Translations under genes and position numbers: made by a program
The notes under the pieces: model-generated
Told to the model about the DNA's origin: nothing
Database searches by the model: none
The model's input: only the letters and a program-made list of their open reading frames with translations
From: Modestobacter sp. VKM Ac-2984
GTDB taxonomy: Bacteria; Actinomycetota; Actinomycetes; Mycobacteriales; Geodermatophilaceae
Assembly: GCF_026967985.1 (NCBI RefSeq)
Contig: NZ_JAPVBJ010000004.1
Coordinates: 186,001 to 250,000, forward strand
Reading direction: 5' to 3'
DNA: 64,000 nt
Part shown: positions 26,157 to 39,247 of the stretch, piece after piece
Layout of the letters: the number at the start of each line of letters is the position of its first letter
Position numbering within the stretch: position 1 is the stretch's first letter

Positions 26157-27848
26157 ATGACGCATCCCCCGGGCAACGAGGCCCGCAGTCGGTGGCAGCA
26201 GCGCTACGACGCGGCCCTGGCCGCCGGCCGGGTGCGGGACGCCGACTTCAGCACGCTCTCCGGGATGGAGGTGCAGCCCGCCTACGGCCCGGCCGACGAG
26301 GCCGCCGTCCCCGGGTTCGAGCGGATCGGCTATCCCGGCGAGTTCCCGTTCACCCGCGGGCTGCACGCCACCGGCTACCGCGGGCGGGCCTGGACGATCC
26401 GCCAGTTCGCCGGCTTCGGCAACGCCCGGCAGACCAACGAGCGGTTCCGGTCGCTGCTGGCCGAGGGTGGGGGAGGGCTGTCGGTCGCCTTCGACATGCC
26501 GACCCTCATGGGGCGGGACTCCGACGACCCCCTCGCGCTCGGCGAGGTCGGGCACTGCGGGGTGGCGATCGACTCCGCGGCGGACATGGACGTGCTCTTC
26601 GAGGGCATCCCGCTGGACCGGACGACGACGTCGATGACGATCAGCGGCCCCGCCGTCCCGGTGTTCTGCATGTACCTGGTCGCTGCCGAGCGCCAGGGGG
26701 CGGACCTCGCGCAACTCGACGGCACGCTGCAGACCGACATCTTCAAGGAGTACATCGCGCAGAAGGAGTGGCTGTTCGCCCCCGAGCCGCACCTGCGGCT
26801 GATCGGCGACCTGATGGAGTACTGCGCGCAGGAGATCCCCGCCTACAAGCCGATCTCGGTGTCCGGTTACCACATCCGGGAGGCCGGCTCGACCGCCGCG
26901 CAGGAACTGGCCTACACGCTGGCCGACGGCTTCGCCTACGTCGAGTTGGGCCTCTCCCGCGGGCTGGACGTCGACGTCTTCGCCCCGGGCCTGTCGTTCT
27001 TCTTCGACGCGCACATCGACTTCTTCGAGGAGATCGCCAAGTTCCGGGCCGCCCGGCGGATCTGGGCCCGCTGGCTGCGCGACGTCTACGGCGCCCGCAC
27101 CGACAAGGCCCAGCAGCTGCGCTTCCACACCCAGACCGCCGGCGTCTCCCTCACCGCCCAGCAGCCGGACAACAACATCGTGCGGACGGCGGTCGAGGCG
27201 CTGGCCGCGGTGCTCGGTGGCACCAACTCGTTGCACACCAACGCCCTGGACGAGGTGCTCGCCCTGCCGAGTGCGAAGGCCGCGCAGATCGCGCTGCGCA
27301 CCCAGCAGGTGATCGCCGAGGAGACCGGGGTGCTCAACGTGGCCGATCCGCTCGGTGGCTCCTGGTACGTCGAGGCGCTCACCGACGAGCTGGAACGCCT
27401 GGCGGAGGAGGTGTTCACCCGGGTCCGGGAGATGGGCGGCGACGGCACGATGACCGCCGGCATCCTGCGTGGCATCGAGGACGGCTGGTTCACCGGGGAG
27501 ATCGCCGAGGCGGCGTTCGTGTACCAGCGGGCGCTGGAGAAGGGCGAGAAGAAGGTCGTCGGCGTGAACACGCTCACCGGTGCCGGCAGCGCGGCCGACG
27601 ACCTGGAGATCCTCCGGGTGAGCCACCAGGTGGAGACCGACCAGCGGGCCGAGCTGGCCGGCCGGCGGCAGAGCCGGGACGACGCCGCGGCGCGCGCCGC
27701 CGTCGCCCGGATGGTCGAGGTGGCCCGGACCGAGGAGAACATGGTCCCGGCGATGCTGGAGGCCGCCCGGGCGGAGGCGACGCTGGGCGAGATCTGCGAC
27801 GCCCTGCGCGCCGAGTGGGGCACCTACACCGAGACCGCCCGGTTCTGA
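26157..27848 (+). CDS. icmA: Isobutyryl-CoA mutase-type large subunit
   Basis: Adenosylcobalamin-dependent acyl-CoA mutase large subunit of 563 residues that lacks the B12-binding domain, so it needs a separate small subunit, not found in this window. Substrate-specificity positions are Phe84 (IRQFAGFGN) and Gln202 (EYIAQKEWLF), in place of Tyr and Arg of methylmalonyl-CoA mutase. The 118-residue spacing is the same as in Tyr89/Arg207 and as in the Phe80/Gln198 pair of IcmA. The active-site His is in VSGYHIREAG. It should interconvert isobutyryl- and n-butyryl-CoA, though related mutases share Phe or Gln variants. ATG 26157 lies six bases after TAGCAT. Confidence 0.87.
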   Translation: MTHPPGNEARSRWQQRYDAALAAGRVRDADFSTLSGMEVQPAYGPADEAAVPGFERIGYPGEFPFTRGLHATGYRGRAWTIRQFAGFGNARQTNERFRSLLAEGGGGLSVAFDMPTLMGRDSDDPLALGEVGHCGVAIDSAADMDVLFEGIPLDRTTTSMTISGPAVPVFCMYLVAAERQGADLAQLDGTLQTDIFKEYIAQKEWLFAPEPHLRLIGDLMEYCAQEIPAYKPISVSGYHIREAGSTAAQELAYTLADGFAYVELGLSRGLDVDVFAPGLSFFFDAHIDFFEEIAKFRAARRIWARWLRDVYGARTDKAQQLRFHTQTAGVSLTAQQPDNNIVRTAVEALAAVLGGTNSLHTNALDEVLALPSAKAAQIALRTQQVIAEETGVLNVADPLGGSWYVEALTDELERLAEEVFTRVREMGGDGTMTAGILRGIEDGWFTGEIAEAAFVYQRALEKGEKKVVGVNTLTGAGSAADDLEILRVSHQVETDQRAELAGRRQSRDDAAARAAVARMVEVARTEENMVPAMLEAARAEATLGEICDALRAEWGTYTETARF

Positions 27849-27917
27849 GCGGAGGGCCGGGCGGCGGCTGGCCGGGCCGCTGCCCGGAGCCCGGCCCGCG
27901 GGGGCGACAATGAGGTC

Positions 27918-28910
27918 ATGCAGCCGAACCGTCCCGCTCGACCCGATCCGCGCGTCGACCCGCGAGCCGCTGCCCAGCAGGCCCAGATGGCGGCCTCGCT
28001 GGCCGGCGCGGTCGACCTCGCCGCGATCCAGGCCCGCAACGAGGCCGCGGCCCGCGCCCAGGCCGCCCCGCCGCCGAGCGCCAGCGCGCCCGCCGGTGCG
28101 CCCGGCAGCGCCGTCGTCGACGTCACCGAGGCGACCTTCCAGAGCGAGGTCCTCGACCGCTCCTTCCAGGTCCCCGTCGTCCTGGACCTGTGGGCCGAGT
28201 GGTGCGGGCCGTGCAAGCAGCTGTCCCCGGTGCTCGAGCGGCTCGCCGCCGAGGGTGCCGGTTCCTGGGTGCTGGCCAAGGTCGACGTCGACGCCAACCC
28301 GGCGCTCGCCCAGGGCCTGCGGGTGCAGGGCATCCCGGCGGTCAAGGCCGTCTGGCAGGGCCAGCTGGTCGCCGAGTTCACCGGCGCCATCCCCGAGCAG
28401 GAGGCCCGGCAGTTCGTGACCGAGCTGGTGGCCGCCACCAGCGGCGGTGCGGTGCCCGGCGCCGCCGAGGGTGAGGGTGAGGACGAGGCGCAGGAGCCGG
28501 AGGACCCGCGGCTGGACGCGGCCGAGGCCGCCCTCGACCGGGGTGACCTCGCCGCCGCCGAGGCGGCCTACCAGTCGATCCTGGACACCGAGCCCGAGCA
28601 CCCGGTGGCCGGGCTGGCCCTGCGCCAGGTCCAGCTGTTCCGCCGGGCCGAGGAGGCCGGGCCGAACGCCCTGGCCGCCGCCGAGGCCGCGCCGGACGAC
28701 ATCGTTGCGCAGACCCGGGCGGCGGACTTCCTGCTCGGCACCGGTGACGTGGACGCTGCCTTCTCCTGGCTGCTCGACGTCGTCCGGCGGACGGCGGGCG
28801 AGGAGCGCGACGCAGCCCGGCAGCACCTGGTGGAGCTGTTCGGGATCGTGGGCGACGAGGACCCGCGCGTCGGCCCGGCCCGCCGAGCGCTGATGACCGC
28901 CCTCTTCTGA
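27918..28910 (+). CDS. Thioredoxin-TPR protein (CnoX/YbbN-like)
   Basis: A 330-residue protein. It has an Ala/Gln/Pro-rich N-terminal extension (1-65), a thioredoxin domain (about 66-175) with intact active site WAEWCGPC (Cys96 and Cys99), and a C-terminal tetratricopeptide region with LDAAEAALDRGDLAAAEAAY and ADFLLGTGDVDAAFSWLL. This is the layout of CnoX (YbbN), a chaperedoxin that protects proteins from oxidation and hands them to chaperones. GACAAT (27906-27911) lies six bases before the ATG. A strong hairpin follows the stop. Confidence 0.93.
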   Translation: MQPNRPARPDPRVDPRAAAQQAQMAASLAGAVDLAAIQARNEAAARAQAAPPPSASAPAGAPGSAVVDVTEATFQSEVLDRSFQVPVVLDLWAEWCGPCKQLSPVLERLAAEGAGSWVLAKVDVDANPALAQGLRVQGIPAVKAVWQGQLVAEFTGAIPEQEARQFVTELVAATSGGAVPGAAEGEGEDEAQEPEDPRLDAAEAALDRGDLAAAEAAYQSILDTEPEHPVAGLALRQVQLFRRAEEAGPNALAAAEAAPDDIVAQTRAADFLLGTGDVDAAFSWLLDVVRRTAGEERDAARQHLVELFGIVGDEDPRVGPARRALMTALF

Positions 28911-28916
28911 GCCCTC

Positions 28917-28953
28917 CTCCGGCCGGGCTCCTCGTCGAGGGGCCCGGCCGGAG
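28917..28953. terminator. Bidirectional hairpin terminator
   Basis: CTCCGGCCGGGC (28917-28928) pairs perfectly with GCCCGGCCGGAG (28942-28953). It sits between the convergent thioredoxin-TPR and metallopeptidase genes, with 47 bases between their stops, so it can end transcription from both sides. Confidence 0.8.
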
Positions 28954-28957
28954 CGCT

Positions 28958-30394
28958 TCAGGCGCCGATGTCGCAGGCGGCCAGGCCCTCGACGACCCCG
29001 CTGCGGAAGACGTCGACCAGCTGGAAGCCGGTCAGCTCGACGCCGGGCAGCACCGCCGGGTCGGTGGCGTGCTCGAGCAGGAAGGAGACGCTCTCGTCGG
29101 CGTCGCCGGGGGAGATGCTCAGCACGGTGCTCTCCTCGCCGAGCACCGCTGCGGTGAACGCGCCGGAGAGGCAGACGGCGGACCGCAGCGCGTCCTCGCC
29201 GTCGACGGACAGGCCCAGCTGGTCGCGGGCGGCGAGCGCGTAGGGGATCGCCACCGCGGTCAGCACGGCGTAGTCCCCGCCCTCCTCGGCGGCGTACAGC
29301 GGCAACGTCAGGTCGACCTCGTCGTAGCGCACGGTCGCGTCGGCGGGGCAGTAGAGCAGGTCGACCTCGACGTCCTCGCCCGCGCAGTCGGGGGCCACCC
29401 CGGAGAACGGCTCGATGTCCGGCGGCGTGAACTCCTCGCCCAGCTCGTCGAAGGCCCGCTGCCAGAACTCACCCAGCCCCTCGGGCAGGAAGGCGCCGAC
29501 CGTCTGGTCGTAGGGGGCGTCCCCGCCGGTGGCGAACTCGAGGTCGCTCTGGAAGGCACCCTGGGTGTAGGGCCGGTCGGCGCCGAACGAGTCGCGGCAG
29601 ACCTCCGGCCCGTCGTCGAACCCCTGCTGGAAGGCCGACACCCGGTCGAAGTAGGACCCGTGCGCCTCGCCCTCGTCGAGCCCGGTGCCCACCGGGTCGC
29701 GCAACAGCAGGTAGCCGCGCAGCACGTCGTCCAGCTCGGCCGGGCGGATGGAGTTGTGCGCGGCGTTGCCTGCGGCGACCCAGGCCGTCCAGGCGCCGGC
29801 GAAGCAGTCGGCCTGGGTCTCGATCGCGATGGACGCCGGCAGCGGGTAGCCCACCCGGCCCTGGACGGCGTGGCCGAACTCGTGGGCCATGACCAGGGCG
29901 GGGATGAACCGGCCGTACCCTTCAGTGCCGACCGAGCCGAAGGCCAGGGCGCCCAGGAACGCGCGGTCGTACTGGATCGCGTCACCGTTGGCGTACTCGG
30001 TCCCCGGCGGGCAGTAGAAGGCGTTGTCCAGGACGGAGTCCGGCGTCTCCCCGCAGCCCACCTGCCCGTTCGGGTACTGCGCGGGGTCGGGGTCGCCCGG
30101 GTCGACGGAGTAGTAGCCGCCGGCCAGCGGGGTGAAGGCCTGGCCGAAGGTCGGGGTGAACTGCGCGGTCCAGTAGGTGCTGAGGTCGGCGAGCGCGTTC
30201 CGGGCGAGGCGGTCGACCTCGTCGTCGGTCGCGCCGATGATCGGGAACTCCTCGGGCGTGACGTCGCCCAGCGGCCCGGCTGCGGGGCTGGCGCGCCCCT
30301 CGATCACGGTCACCGCACAGCCGGAGAGCAGGGCCGACCCGAGGAGCGCGCTCGCGACGGCACCGGCGAGGAGCCGGCGGGGCGAGGAGGACAT
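28958..30394 (-). CDS. YpfJ-like neutral zinc metallopeptidase lipoprotein
   Basis: A 478-residue exported protein: signal peptide with lipobox LLSGC (Cys at about residue 26). The catalytic domain has YDRAFLGALAFG, then VMAHEFGHAVQGRVGY with zinc-binding His171, Glu172 and His175, and the family block IETQADCFAGAWTAW, which likely supplies the third ligand. Also seen are FDRVSAFQQGFDDG and several Cys pairs. The family is of putative neutral metallopeptidases on the cell surface; substrates unknown. ATG 30394 gives a normal signal peptide. Confidence 0.88.
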   Translation of the reverse strand: MSSSPRRLLAGAVASALLGSALLSGCAVTVIEGRASPAAGPLGDVTPEEFPIIGATDDEVDRLARNALADLSTYWTAQFTPTFGQAFTPLAGGYYSVDPGDPDPAQYPNGQVGCGETPDSVLDNAFYCPPGTEYANGDAIQYDRAFLGALAFGSVGTEGYGRFIPALVMAHEFGHAVQGRVGYPLPASIAIETQADCFAGAWTAWVAAGNAAHNSIRPAELDDVLRGYLLLRDPVGTGLDEGEAHGSYFDRVSAFQQGFDDGPEVCRDSFGADRPYTQGAFQSDLEFATGGDAPYDQTVGAFLPEGLGEFWQRAFDELGEEFTPPDIEPFSGVAPDCAGEDVEVDLLYCPADATVRYDEVDLTLPLYAAEEGGDYAVLTAVAIPYALAARDQLGLSVDGEDALRSAVCLSGAFTAAVLGEESTVLSISPGDADESVSFLLEHATDPAVLPGVELTGFQLVDVFRSGVVEGLAACDIGA

Positions 30395-30514
30395 GTGTTC
30401 CGATCCGTTCAGGCCGCCCGCGGCGGCAGCACCGGCCCCATCCTGCCGGACCGTGCCGGGTCCGGCAGGCAGGGCAGCCCGGTGGTGAGCGCCGGTCGGG
30501 CCGCCGGGACGGCG

Positions 30515-30548
30515 ACGGGGCGGGAACCCTCGCAGGTCCCCGCCCCGT
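30515..30548 (-). terminator. Hairpin downstream of glgB
   Basis: ACGGGGCGGG (30515-30524) pairs with CCCGCCCCGT (30539-30548). It lies 50 bases beyond the glgB stop on the minus strand, in the position of its terminator. Confidence 0.6.
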
Positions 30549-30566
30549 TCCCGGTCGCACCGGGCT

Positions 30567-30599
30567 GATCAGCCCCGCCGATCAGCCCCGCCGATCAGC
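30567..30599. repeat. 13-bp tandem repeat at the glgB stop
   Basis: GATCAGCCCCGCC occurs twice exactly (30567-30579, 30580-30592) and is followed by a partial GATCAGC (30593-30599) that runs up to the glgB stop codon. Such a short array could vary in copy number. Confidence 0.8.
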
Positions 30600-33680
<3,081 letters not shown>

Positions 33681-33735
33681 CGGTTGTCCTTCCAGGTCCG
33701 AATCGGTGTCGTGCTGGTCGTCCGGCCGGGGGTCG

Positions 33736-35103
33736 TCATCGGCCGGCCGTCAGCCGGGACAGCGAACTGAGCGGGATCATCAGCCAGTGCGGTCGGTTGC
33801 GCGCTTCGTACACACACTCGTACACCGCCTTGTCGGCCTCGAAGGCCCGCAGCAGCGCGGAGTCGCTGGACAGGGTGAGGCCCCCTGCGGCGGAGTAGCC
33901 CTCGCAGAAGGCGCGCCGGTTGCGCTCGGCCCACTCGTGCGCCCGGTAGACCCGCTGCGGGTCGTCGGGCTGCTCGACCAGCATGTGCCGGGCGGCGTAG
34001 TCGAAGGAACGCAGCATCCCCGCGATGTCGCGCAGCGGGGTGTCCAGCTCGCGCCGCTCGGCCAGCGGGCGGGCCGGCTCACCCTCGAAGTCCAGCACGA
34101 TCCAGCCCGTGGTGGTCCGCAGCACCTGGCCCAGGTGGAGGTCGCCGTGCACCCGCTGGCGCACCACCGGCTCGGTCGTCTCGGCCACCGCGGCGTACAG
34201 GTTGCGCAGTGCGTCGGCGTGCTCGGCGAGGTCGGGGACGATGGCCAGGGCCGCCTCCAGCCGGGCGGTCATCTGCCCGGCGACGGCGGCGTACCAGTCT
34301 CGGTCGGCCGGTTCGGTGGGGAGCACGCTGGCCAGGTCGGCGTGCACCGAAGCGGTCGCCTCGCCCAGCCGCTCGCTCTCCCCGGCGAAGTCGCCGCCGA
34401 CCTCGTCGGCGTGCAGGTCGGCCTCGGCGTACAGGTCGCGGACGCTGGAGGTGGCCAGCCGCCACCCGTCGCTGGCGTTGGGCAGGAAGGTCTGCAGCAT
34501 CGCGACGGTGGCCGGCTCCAGCCCGTTCGGGTCGTCGATCTCGATGTACCCGAGCAACCCGGCGATGTGCTGGTTCTCCGCCTGCCGCAGCGCGTCGTGG
34601 ATCTCCACGTCGGGGTTGAGCCCGGGCTCCAGCCGGCGGAACAGCTTGAGGATCGCGCTCTCGCCGTAGACCAGCGAGGTGTTGCTCTGCTCGGTGGAGA
34701 TGACGTCCCCGGGCAGCCCCTCGGGGATGTAGGCGACGCCGGCCGGGTGGAAGCGCATGGGCCCGACGGTGGAGGCCGCCACCAGGTGGGTCAGCCACGG
34801 CACGGTCGCGTCCCGGTCCCGCATGGCGTCGTAGGCGTAGTTCTCGCCGTGGGAGCCGGAGACCGCGCCGACGAAGGCGCCGGCGAGCTCCTCGGCCGGC
34901 GCGCTGCGCCAGGACAGCGGCACCAGGTAGGTGTCACTGGCCCCGTCGGTGTACTGGACACGGACGCGGTGCACCGAGAGCGCCGGGTCGGACTGGTCCA
35001 GGAAGAAGCCCTCCTCGGTCACCCCCGCCCACTCGCGGCCCTTGCCGCCGAACCAGCGCTGACCGGGCATCCAGTCGGCCAGCATGTCGGTCAGAGCGCT
35101 CAT
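33736..35103 (-). CDS. mak: Maltokinase
   Basis: Phosphorylates maltose to maltose-1-phosphate, the donor for GlgE (455 residues). The N-terminal cap contains [17 protein letters not shown], family-specific for Mak/Pep2. The kinase-like core has [19 protein letters not shown], the catalytic loop [12 protein letters not shown] with Asp, and [14 protein letters not shown] with the metal-binding Asp. The C-terminal helix ends near [12 protein letters not shown]. Its ATG overlaps the treS stop (TGATG), so the two are coupled; in several actinobacteria TreS and Mak form a complex. Confidence 0.95.
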   Translation of the reverse strand: MSALTDMLADWMPGQRWFGGKGREWAGVTEEGFFLDQSDPALSVHRVRVQYTDGASDTYLVPLSWRSAPAEELAGAFVGAVSGSHGENYAYDAMRDRDATVPWLTHLVAASTVGPMRFHPAGVAYIPEGLPGDVISTEQSNTSLVYGESAILKLFRRLEPGLNPDVEIHDALRQAENQHIAGLLGYIEIDDPNGLEPATVAMLQTFLPNASDGWRLATSSVRDLYAEADLHADEVGGDFAGESERLGEATASVHADLASVLPTEPADRDWYAAVAGQMTARLEAALAIVPDLAEHADALRNLYAAVAETTEPVVRQRVHGDLHLGQVLRTTTGWIVLDFEGEPARPLAERRELDTPLRDIAGMLRSFDYAARHMLVEQPDDPQRVYRAHEWAERNRRAFCEGYSAAGGLTLSSDSALLRAFEADKAVYECVYEARNRPHWLMIPLSSLSRLTAGR

Positions 35104-36980
35104 CAGGACTCTCCGTGGGTCGGGTTCGTGGGGGCCTCGGCGCCGAGGCCGCCGCTGCCGGAGGAGCTGTCGGCGGGGCCGACCACCCCGGCCTCGAGCA
35201 GCGACTGCGCCACGCTGCTGCTGGCGGTGGTCTCCCAGTCCTCTTCCTCCTCCTCGACCGCCGGGGCGGCGGGCTTGGAGAGCTCGAACCAGTAGAAGCC
35301 GTGCCCGCCGAGCGTGAGCATGTAGGGCAGGACGCCGATCTGCGGGAACTGCACCCGACCGGTCAGCTCGACCGGGGTGTAGCCCTCGAAGCGGCGGAGG
35401 TCGAGCTCCACCGGCTGCGGGAACCGGGACAGGTTGTTGACGCAGAGCACCACGTCGTCCCCGAACTCGCGCACGAAGGAGAGCACCGTCGGGTTCCGCG
35501 AGCCGATCTCGGCGTAGCTGCCGACACCGAAGGTCGGGTGCTGCTTGCGCACCGAGATCATCGTGCGGATCCAGTTCAGCATCGAGTTCGAGTTCCGCAG
35601 CTGGGCCTCGACGTTGGTGACCTGGAAGCCGTACTCCGGGTCGGCCACCAGCGGCAGGTGCATCCGCTGCGGGTCGGCGGTGGAGAACCCGCCGTTGCGG
35701 TCCGGGGTCCACTGCATCGGGGTGCGGACGCCGTCCCGGTCACCGAGCCAGATGTTGTCCCCCATGCCGATCTCGTCGCCGTAGTACATGACCGGCGAGC
35801 CCGGCAGGGACAGCAGCAGGGCGGTGAAGAGCTCGAGGGTGTCGATGTCGTTGTCGAGCAGGGGCGCCAGCCGCCGGCGGATGCCGATGTTGGCCTTCAT
35901 CCGGGGGTCCTTGGCGTACTCCCCCCACATGTAGTCGCGCTCCTCGTCGGTGACCATCTCCAGGGTCAGCTCGTCGTGGTTGCGCAGGAAGACGCCCCAC
36001 TGGCAGTTGTCCGGGATGTCCGGCGTCTGCGCCATGATCTCCGAGATCGGGAAGCGCTGCTCCCGGCGGACGGCCATGAACAGGCGCGGCATCACGGGGA
36101 AGTGGAAGGCCATCTGGCACTCGTCGCCGTTCTCGCCGAAGTACTCGACGACGTCGGCCGGCCACTGGTTCGCCTCGCACAGCAGCACCCGGTCGGGGTA
36201 CTCGGCGTCGACGATCTTCCGCACCTTCTTGAGGAACTCGTGGGTGCGAGGGAGGTTTTCGCAGTTGGTCCCCTCCTCCTCGAAGAGGTAGGGGACGGCG
36301 TCGAGCCGGAAGCCGTCGATGCCCAGGTCCAGCCAGAAGCGCAGGGCGTCGATGATCGCCTCTTGCACCTTCGGGTTCTCGAAGTTCAGGTCGGGCTGGT
36401 GGCTGAAGAACCGGTGCCAGAAGTACTGCTTGCGGACTGGGTCGAAGGTCCAGTTCGAGCTCTCGGTGTCCACGAAGATGATCCGGGCGTCGGCGTAGCC
36501 GGTGTCGTCGTCGGCCCAGACGTAGAAGTCGCCGTAGGGCCCGTCGGGGTCGCTGCGGCTGGCCTGGAACCAGGGGTGCTGGTCCGAGGTGTGGTTCATG
36601 ACGAAGTCGATGATCATCCGCATCCCACGCGAGTGGGAGGCCCCGATCAGTTCCTTGAAGTCCTCGATGTCCCCGAACTCGGGGAGCACCGCGGTGTAGT
36701 CGCTGACGTCGTAACCGCCGTCGCGCAGCGGAGAGGCGAAGAACGGGGGCAGCCAGAGGCAGTCGACACCGAGCCACTGCAGGTAGTCCAGCTTGCCCAG
36801 CATGCCGCGCAGGTCGCCGATGCCGTCGGCGTTGCTGTCGGCGAAACCGCGGACGAGCACCTCGTAGAACACGGCGCGCTTGAACCACTCGGGGTCGCTC
36901 CCGGGGGGCGGCAGCGCTGACTGGTTGGCCGACTGCTCGCCCGTGCCGGGGGTCGACTGTGCGGGGACGGGGAGGGTCAT
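35103..36980 (-). CDS. treS: Trehalose synthase (maltose alpha-glucosyltransferase)
   Basis: Interconverts maltose and trehalose (625 residues). GH13 barrel: [34 protein letters not shown], nucleophile Asp in [13 protein letters not shown], acid Glu in [10 protein letters not shown], and [11 protein letters not shown]. The family-specific [15 protein letters not shown] is present. A short Ser/Pro N-terminus precedes the barrel, and an acidic C-terminal tail (about 585-625) is low-complexity. Second in the minus-strand block, separated from glgE by 100 bases that carry a hairpin element and coupled to mak by overlap. Confidence 0.96.
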   Translation of the reverse strand: MTLPVPAQSTPGTGEQSANQSALPPPGSDPEWFKRAVFYEVLVRGFADSNADGIGDLRGMLGKLDYLQWLGVDCLWLPPFFASPLRDGGYDVSDYTAVLPEFGDIEDFKELIGASHSRGMRMIIDFVMNHTSDQHPWFQASRSDPDGPYGDFYVWADDDTGYADARIIFVDTESSNWTFDPVRKQYFWHRFFSHQPDLNFENPKVQEAIIDALRFWLDLGIDGFRLDAVPYLFEEEGTNCENLPRTHEFLKKVRKIVDAEYPDRVLLCEANQWPADVVEYFGENGDECQMAFHFPVMPRLFMAVRREQRFPISEIMAQTPDIPDNCQWGVFLRNHDELTLEMVTDEERDYMWGEYAKDPRMKANIGIRRRLAPLLDNDIDTLELFTALLLSLPGSPVMYYGDEIGMGDNIWLGDRDGVRTPMQWTPDRNGGFSTADPQRMHLPLVADPEYGFQVTNVEAQLRNSNSMLNWIRTMISVRKQHPTFGVGSYAEIGSRNPTVLSFVREFGDDVVLCVNNLSRFPQPVELDLRRFEGYTPVELTGRVQFPQIGVLPYMLTLGGHGFYWFELSKPAAPAVEEEEEDWETTASSSVAQSLLEAGVVGPADSSSGSGGLGAEAPTNPTHGES

Positions 36981-37020
36981 GTGGGGGAGTCCTAGAGGTT
37001 GAGCTGGGCTGGCGGGGTGC

Positions 37021-37080
37021 GGCCTGCCTGCAGGCGCCCGCCGCGAGCTGGCGAGCGGTGGGTTGCAGGCAGGCCCTTCT
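37021..37080 (-). repeat. Dispersed GAAGG-hairpin element, copy 4
   Basis: Read on the minus strand it begins AGAAGG and has arms GGCCTGCCTGCA and TGCAGGCAGGCC (37064-37075 and 37021-37032 on the plus strand), perfectly complementary over 12 bp, around a CCCACCGCTCGCCAGCTCGC and GGCGGG core. It lies between glgE and treS and could attenuate transcription between them. Confidence 0.7.
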
Positions 37081-39087
37081 TCACTGCGGCGACGGTGCGG
37101 TGGACAGGCTGCGGTGGACGGTGAAGACGTGCGCGGGCTCCCGGTAGGGGTCCAGCTCGACGTAGTTCGCCTGGCCCCAGTCGTAGTGGGCCCCGGTGAT
37201 GTTGTCGGTGACCGAGAAGCGGTCCGACCAGTCCAGGCCCAGTGCCGGCATGTCCAGCGCGGTGGTGCCGATCTGGGTGTAGGTGCTGTTGAGCGACACC
37301 ACCACGAGCACGCAGTCGTCGGACCCGGGGTCGGTCTTGGAGAAGCACAGCACGTTCGGGTTGTCGATCGCGTGGAACCGCAGGGTGCGGAGCTGCTGGA
37401 GGGCCGGGTGTGCGCGCCGGATCTCGTTCAGCCGGCGCAGGTAGGGCGCCAGGGATCGTCCGGAGGAGTCCGCGGCGGCCCAGTCACGCGGTCGCAGCTG
37501 GAACTTCTCGGTGTCCAGGTACTCCTCGCTGCCCGGACGCAGGCCGACGTGCTCGAACAGCTCGTACCCGGAGTAGACGCCCCAGGTCGGGCTCATCATC
37601 GAGGCCAGCACCGCGCGGATCTTGAACATCGGCGGGCCGCCCACCTGCAGGCTCTCATGCAGGATGTCCGGGGTGTTCACGAAGAAGTTCGGCCGCATGT
37701 AGTGCGCGTTCTCGGCCAGCTCCCGGCCGTACTCCTCCAGCTCCCAGCGCTCGGTGCGCCAGGTGAAGTAGGTGTAGCTCTGGGTGAAGCCGATCCGCGC
37801 CAGCTGGTGCATCATCGCCGGCCGGGTGAACGCCTCGGCGAGGAAGAGCACGTCCGGATCGGTCCGCTTGACCTCCCAGATCAGCCAGTGCCAGAAGTTC
37901 AGCGGCTTGGTGTGCGGGTTGTCCACCCGGAACACCCGGACCCCGGCGTCCATCCAGTGCCGCACGACCCGCAGCACCTCGGCGTAGATGCCCTCGGGGT
38001 CGTTGTCGAAGTTGATCGGGTAGATGTCCTGGTACTTCTTCGGCGGGTTCTCCGCGTAGGCGATCGTGCCGTCGGGCTTGGTGGTGAACCACTCGGGGTG
38101 CGACGTCACCCAGGGGTGGTCCGGCGCCGCCTGCAGCGCGAGGTCCAGGGCGACCTCCATGCCCAGCTCGCGGGTGCGGCCGACGAAGGCCTTGAAGTCG
38201 TCGAGGGTGCCCAGCTGCGGGTGGACCGCGTCGTGGCCGCCCTCGTCACTGCCGATGGCCCACGGTGAGCCGACGTCGTCGGGCTGTGCCACGAGGGTGT
38301 TGTTCTTCCCCTTGCGGTTGACCTGGCCGATCGGGTGGATCGGCGGCAGGTAGACCACGTCGAAGCCCATCTCGGCGATCGCCGGCAGCCGCTCGGCGGC
38401 CTGGGCGAACGTCCCGTGCGTCGGGGTGCCACCGACGACGGGGCCCTCCGAACGGGGGAAGAACTCGTACCAGGAGCCGTAGAGGGCGCGGGAGCGGTCG
38501 ACCCACAGCTCGTGCCGCTGCGACCCGGTGACCAGCCGGCGCACCGGGTGGTCGTGCAGCACCTGCTGCAGGGCGGGGGAGAGGGCCGGGGCGATCCGGG
38601 CGGTCAGCTCCAGCGACTCGTCGCGCAGCGCGCCGGCCGCGCCGGTGAGCGCCTCGCGGTGCTCCTCGGGTGCGGCGGCGGCCACCTCCTCGAGCAGTCG
38701 GGCGCCGGACTCCAGGTCGTTGGCCAGCTCCTCGGGGCCCTGGCCGGCCTCGACCTTGACCTCGACGTCGTGGTGCCAGGTGCTCAGCGGGTCGTCCCAG
38801 GCCTCGACCTGGTACGTCCACAGCCCCTCGCGGTCGGGCACGACGGTGGCGGTCCAGCGGTCGGGTTCGGGGCCGAACTCCGTCATCCGGAGCAGCGGCA
38901 CCGCCGTCGGCTCCTCGCCCAGGGGCGTGAAGACGACGTTGGCGGCCACGGCGTCGTGGCCCTCGCGGAAGACGGTGGCGGTGATCGGCAGGTGTTCACC
39001 GACCACGGCGCGGGTCGAGAACGACCCGCAGGACACGACGGGGGCGACATCAGAGATGCCGAGGCGGAGGTCAGCGCGGCCAGTCAT
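37081..39087 (-). CDS. glgE: Alpha-1,4-glucan:maltose-1-phosphate maltosyltransferase
   Basis: Extends alpha-1,4-glucans from maltose-1-phosphate (668 residues). An N-terminal beta domain (about 1-125) and a helical insert precede the GH13 barrel: [20 protein letters not shown] is diagnostic of GlgE; the nucleophile Asp is in [18 protein letters not shown], the acid Glu in [24 protein letters not shown] and ELREYLNELT-like blocks also fit. TAGCGT on the minus strand (39095-39100) lies seven bases before the ATG, a leaderless start. It is first in the glgE-treS-mak-glgB block and divergent from glgP. Confidence 0.97.
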   Translation of the reverse strand: MTGRADLRLGISDVAPVVSCGSFSTRAVVGEHLPITATVFREGHDAVAANVVFTPLGEEPTAVPLLRMTEFGPEPDRWTATVVPDREGLWTYQVEAWDDPLSTWHHDVEVKVEAGQGPEELANDLESGARLLEEVAAAAPEEHREALTGAAGALRDESLELTARIAPALSPALQQVLHDHPVRRLVTGSQRHELWVDRSRALYGSWYEFFPRSEGPVVGGTPTHGTFAQAAERLPAIAEMGFDVVYLPPIHPIGQVNRKGKNNTLVAQPDDVGSPWAIGSDEGGHDAVHPQLGTLDDFKAFVGRTRELGMEVALDLALQAAPDHPWVTSHPEWFTTKPDGTIAYAENPPKKYQDIYPINFDNDPEGIYAEVLRVVRHWMDAGVRVFRVDNPHTKPLNFWHWLIWEVKRTDPDVLFLAEAFTRPAMMHQLARIGFTQSYTYFTWRTERWELEEYGRELAENAHYMRPNFFVNTPDILHESLQVGGPPMFKIRAVLASMMSPTWGVYSGYELFEHVGLRPGSEEYLDTEKFQLRPRDWAAADSSGRSLAPYLRRLNEIRRAHPALQQLRTLRFHAIDNPNVLCFSKTDPGSDDCVLVVVSLNSTYTQIGTTALDMPALGLDWSDRFSVTDNITGAHYDWGQANYVELDPYREPAHVFTVHRSLSTAPSPQ

Positions 39088-39247
39088 CGGGGCAACGCTA
39101 TCCAGATCATGAGCTGCGCACACGTCGGCGGGGGACGGGCTCAACCGGGAGGGGGAGCGACGGGTGGGGTCGGAGCGGTCCCGGAGGGGCCCGGGTCCAT
39201 CGCCGTCCCCCACTGTGCGTGAGCGTCGTCACGCTAGGGTCATGGAG

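Noticed and set aside
26157-27848. Small subunit (MutA) of heterodimeric methylmalonyl-CoA mutase
   Set aside because: It keeps the active-site His and the specificity positions of a catalytic subunit, with Phe84/Gln202 as in IcmA.
24567-28826. A 1419-codon open frame on the minus strand
   Set aside because: Only the DUF559-type part to about 25439 is real. The rest runs antisense to MarR, icmA and the thioredoxin-TPR gene and has the low-complexity composition expected of a GC-rich shadow frame.
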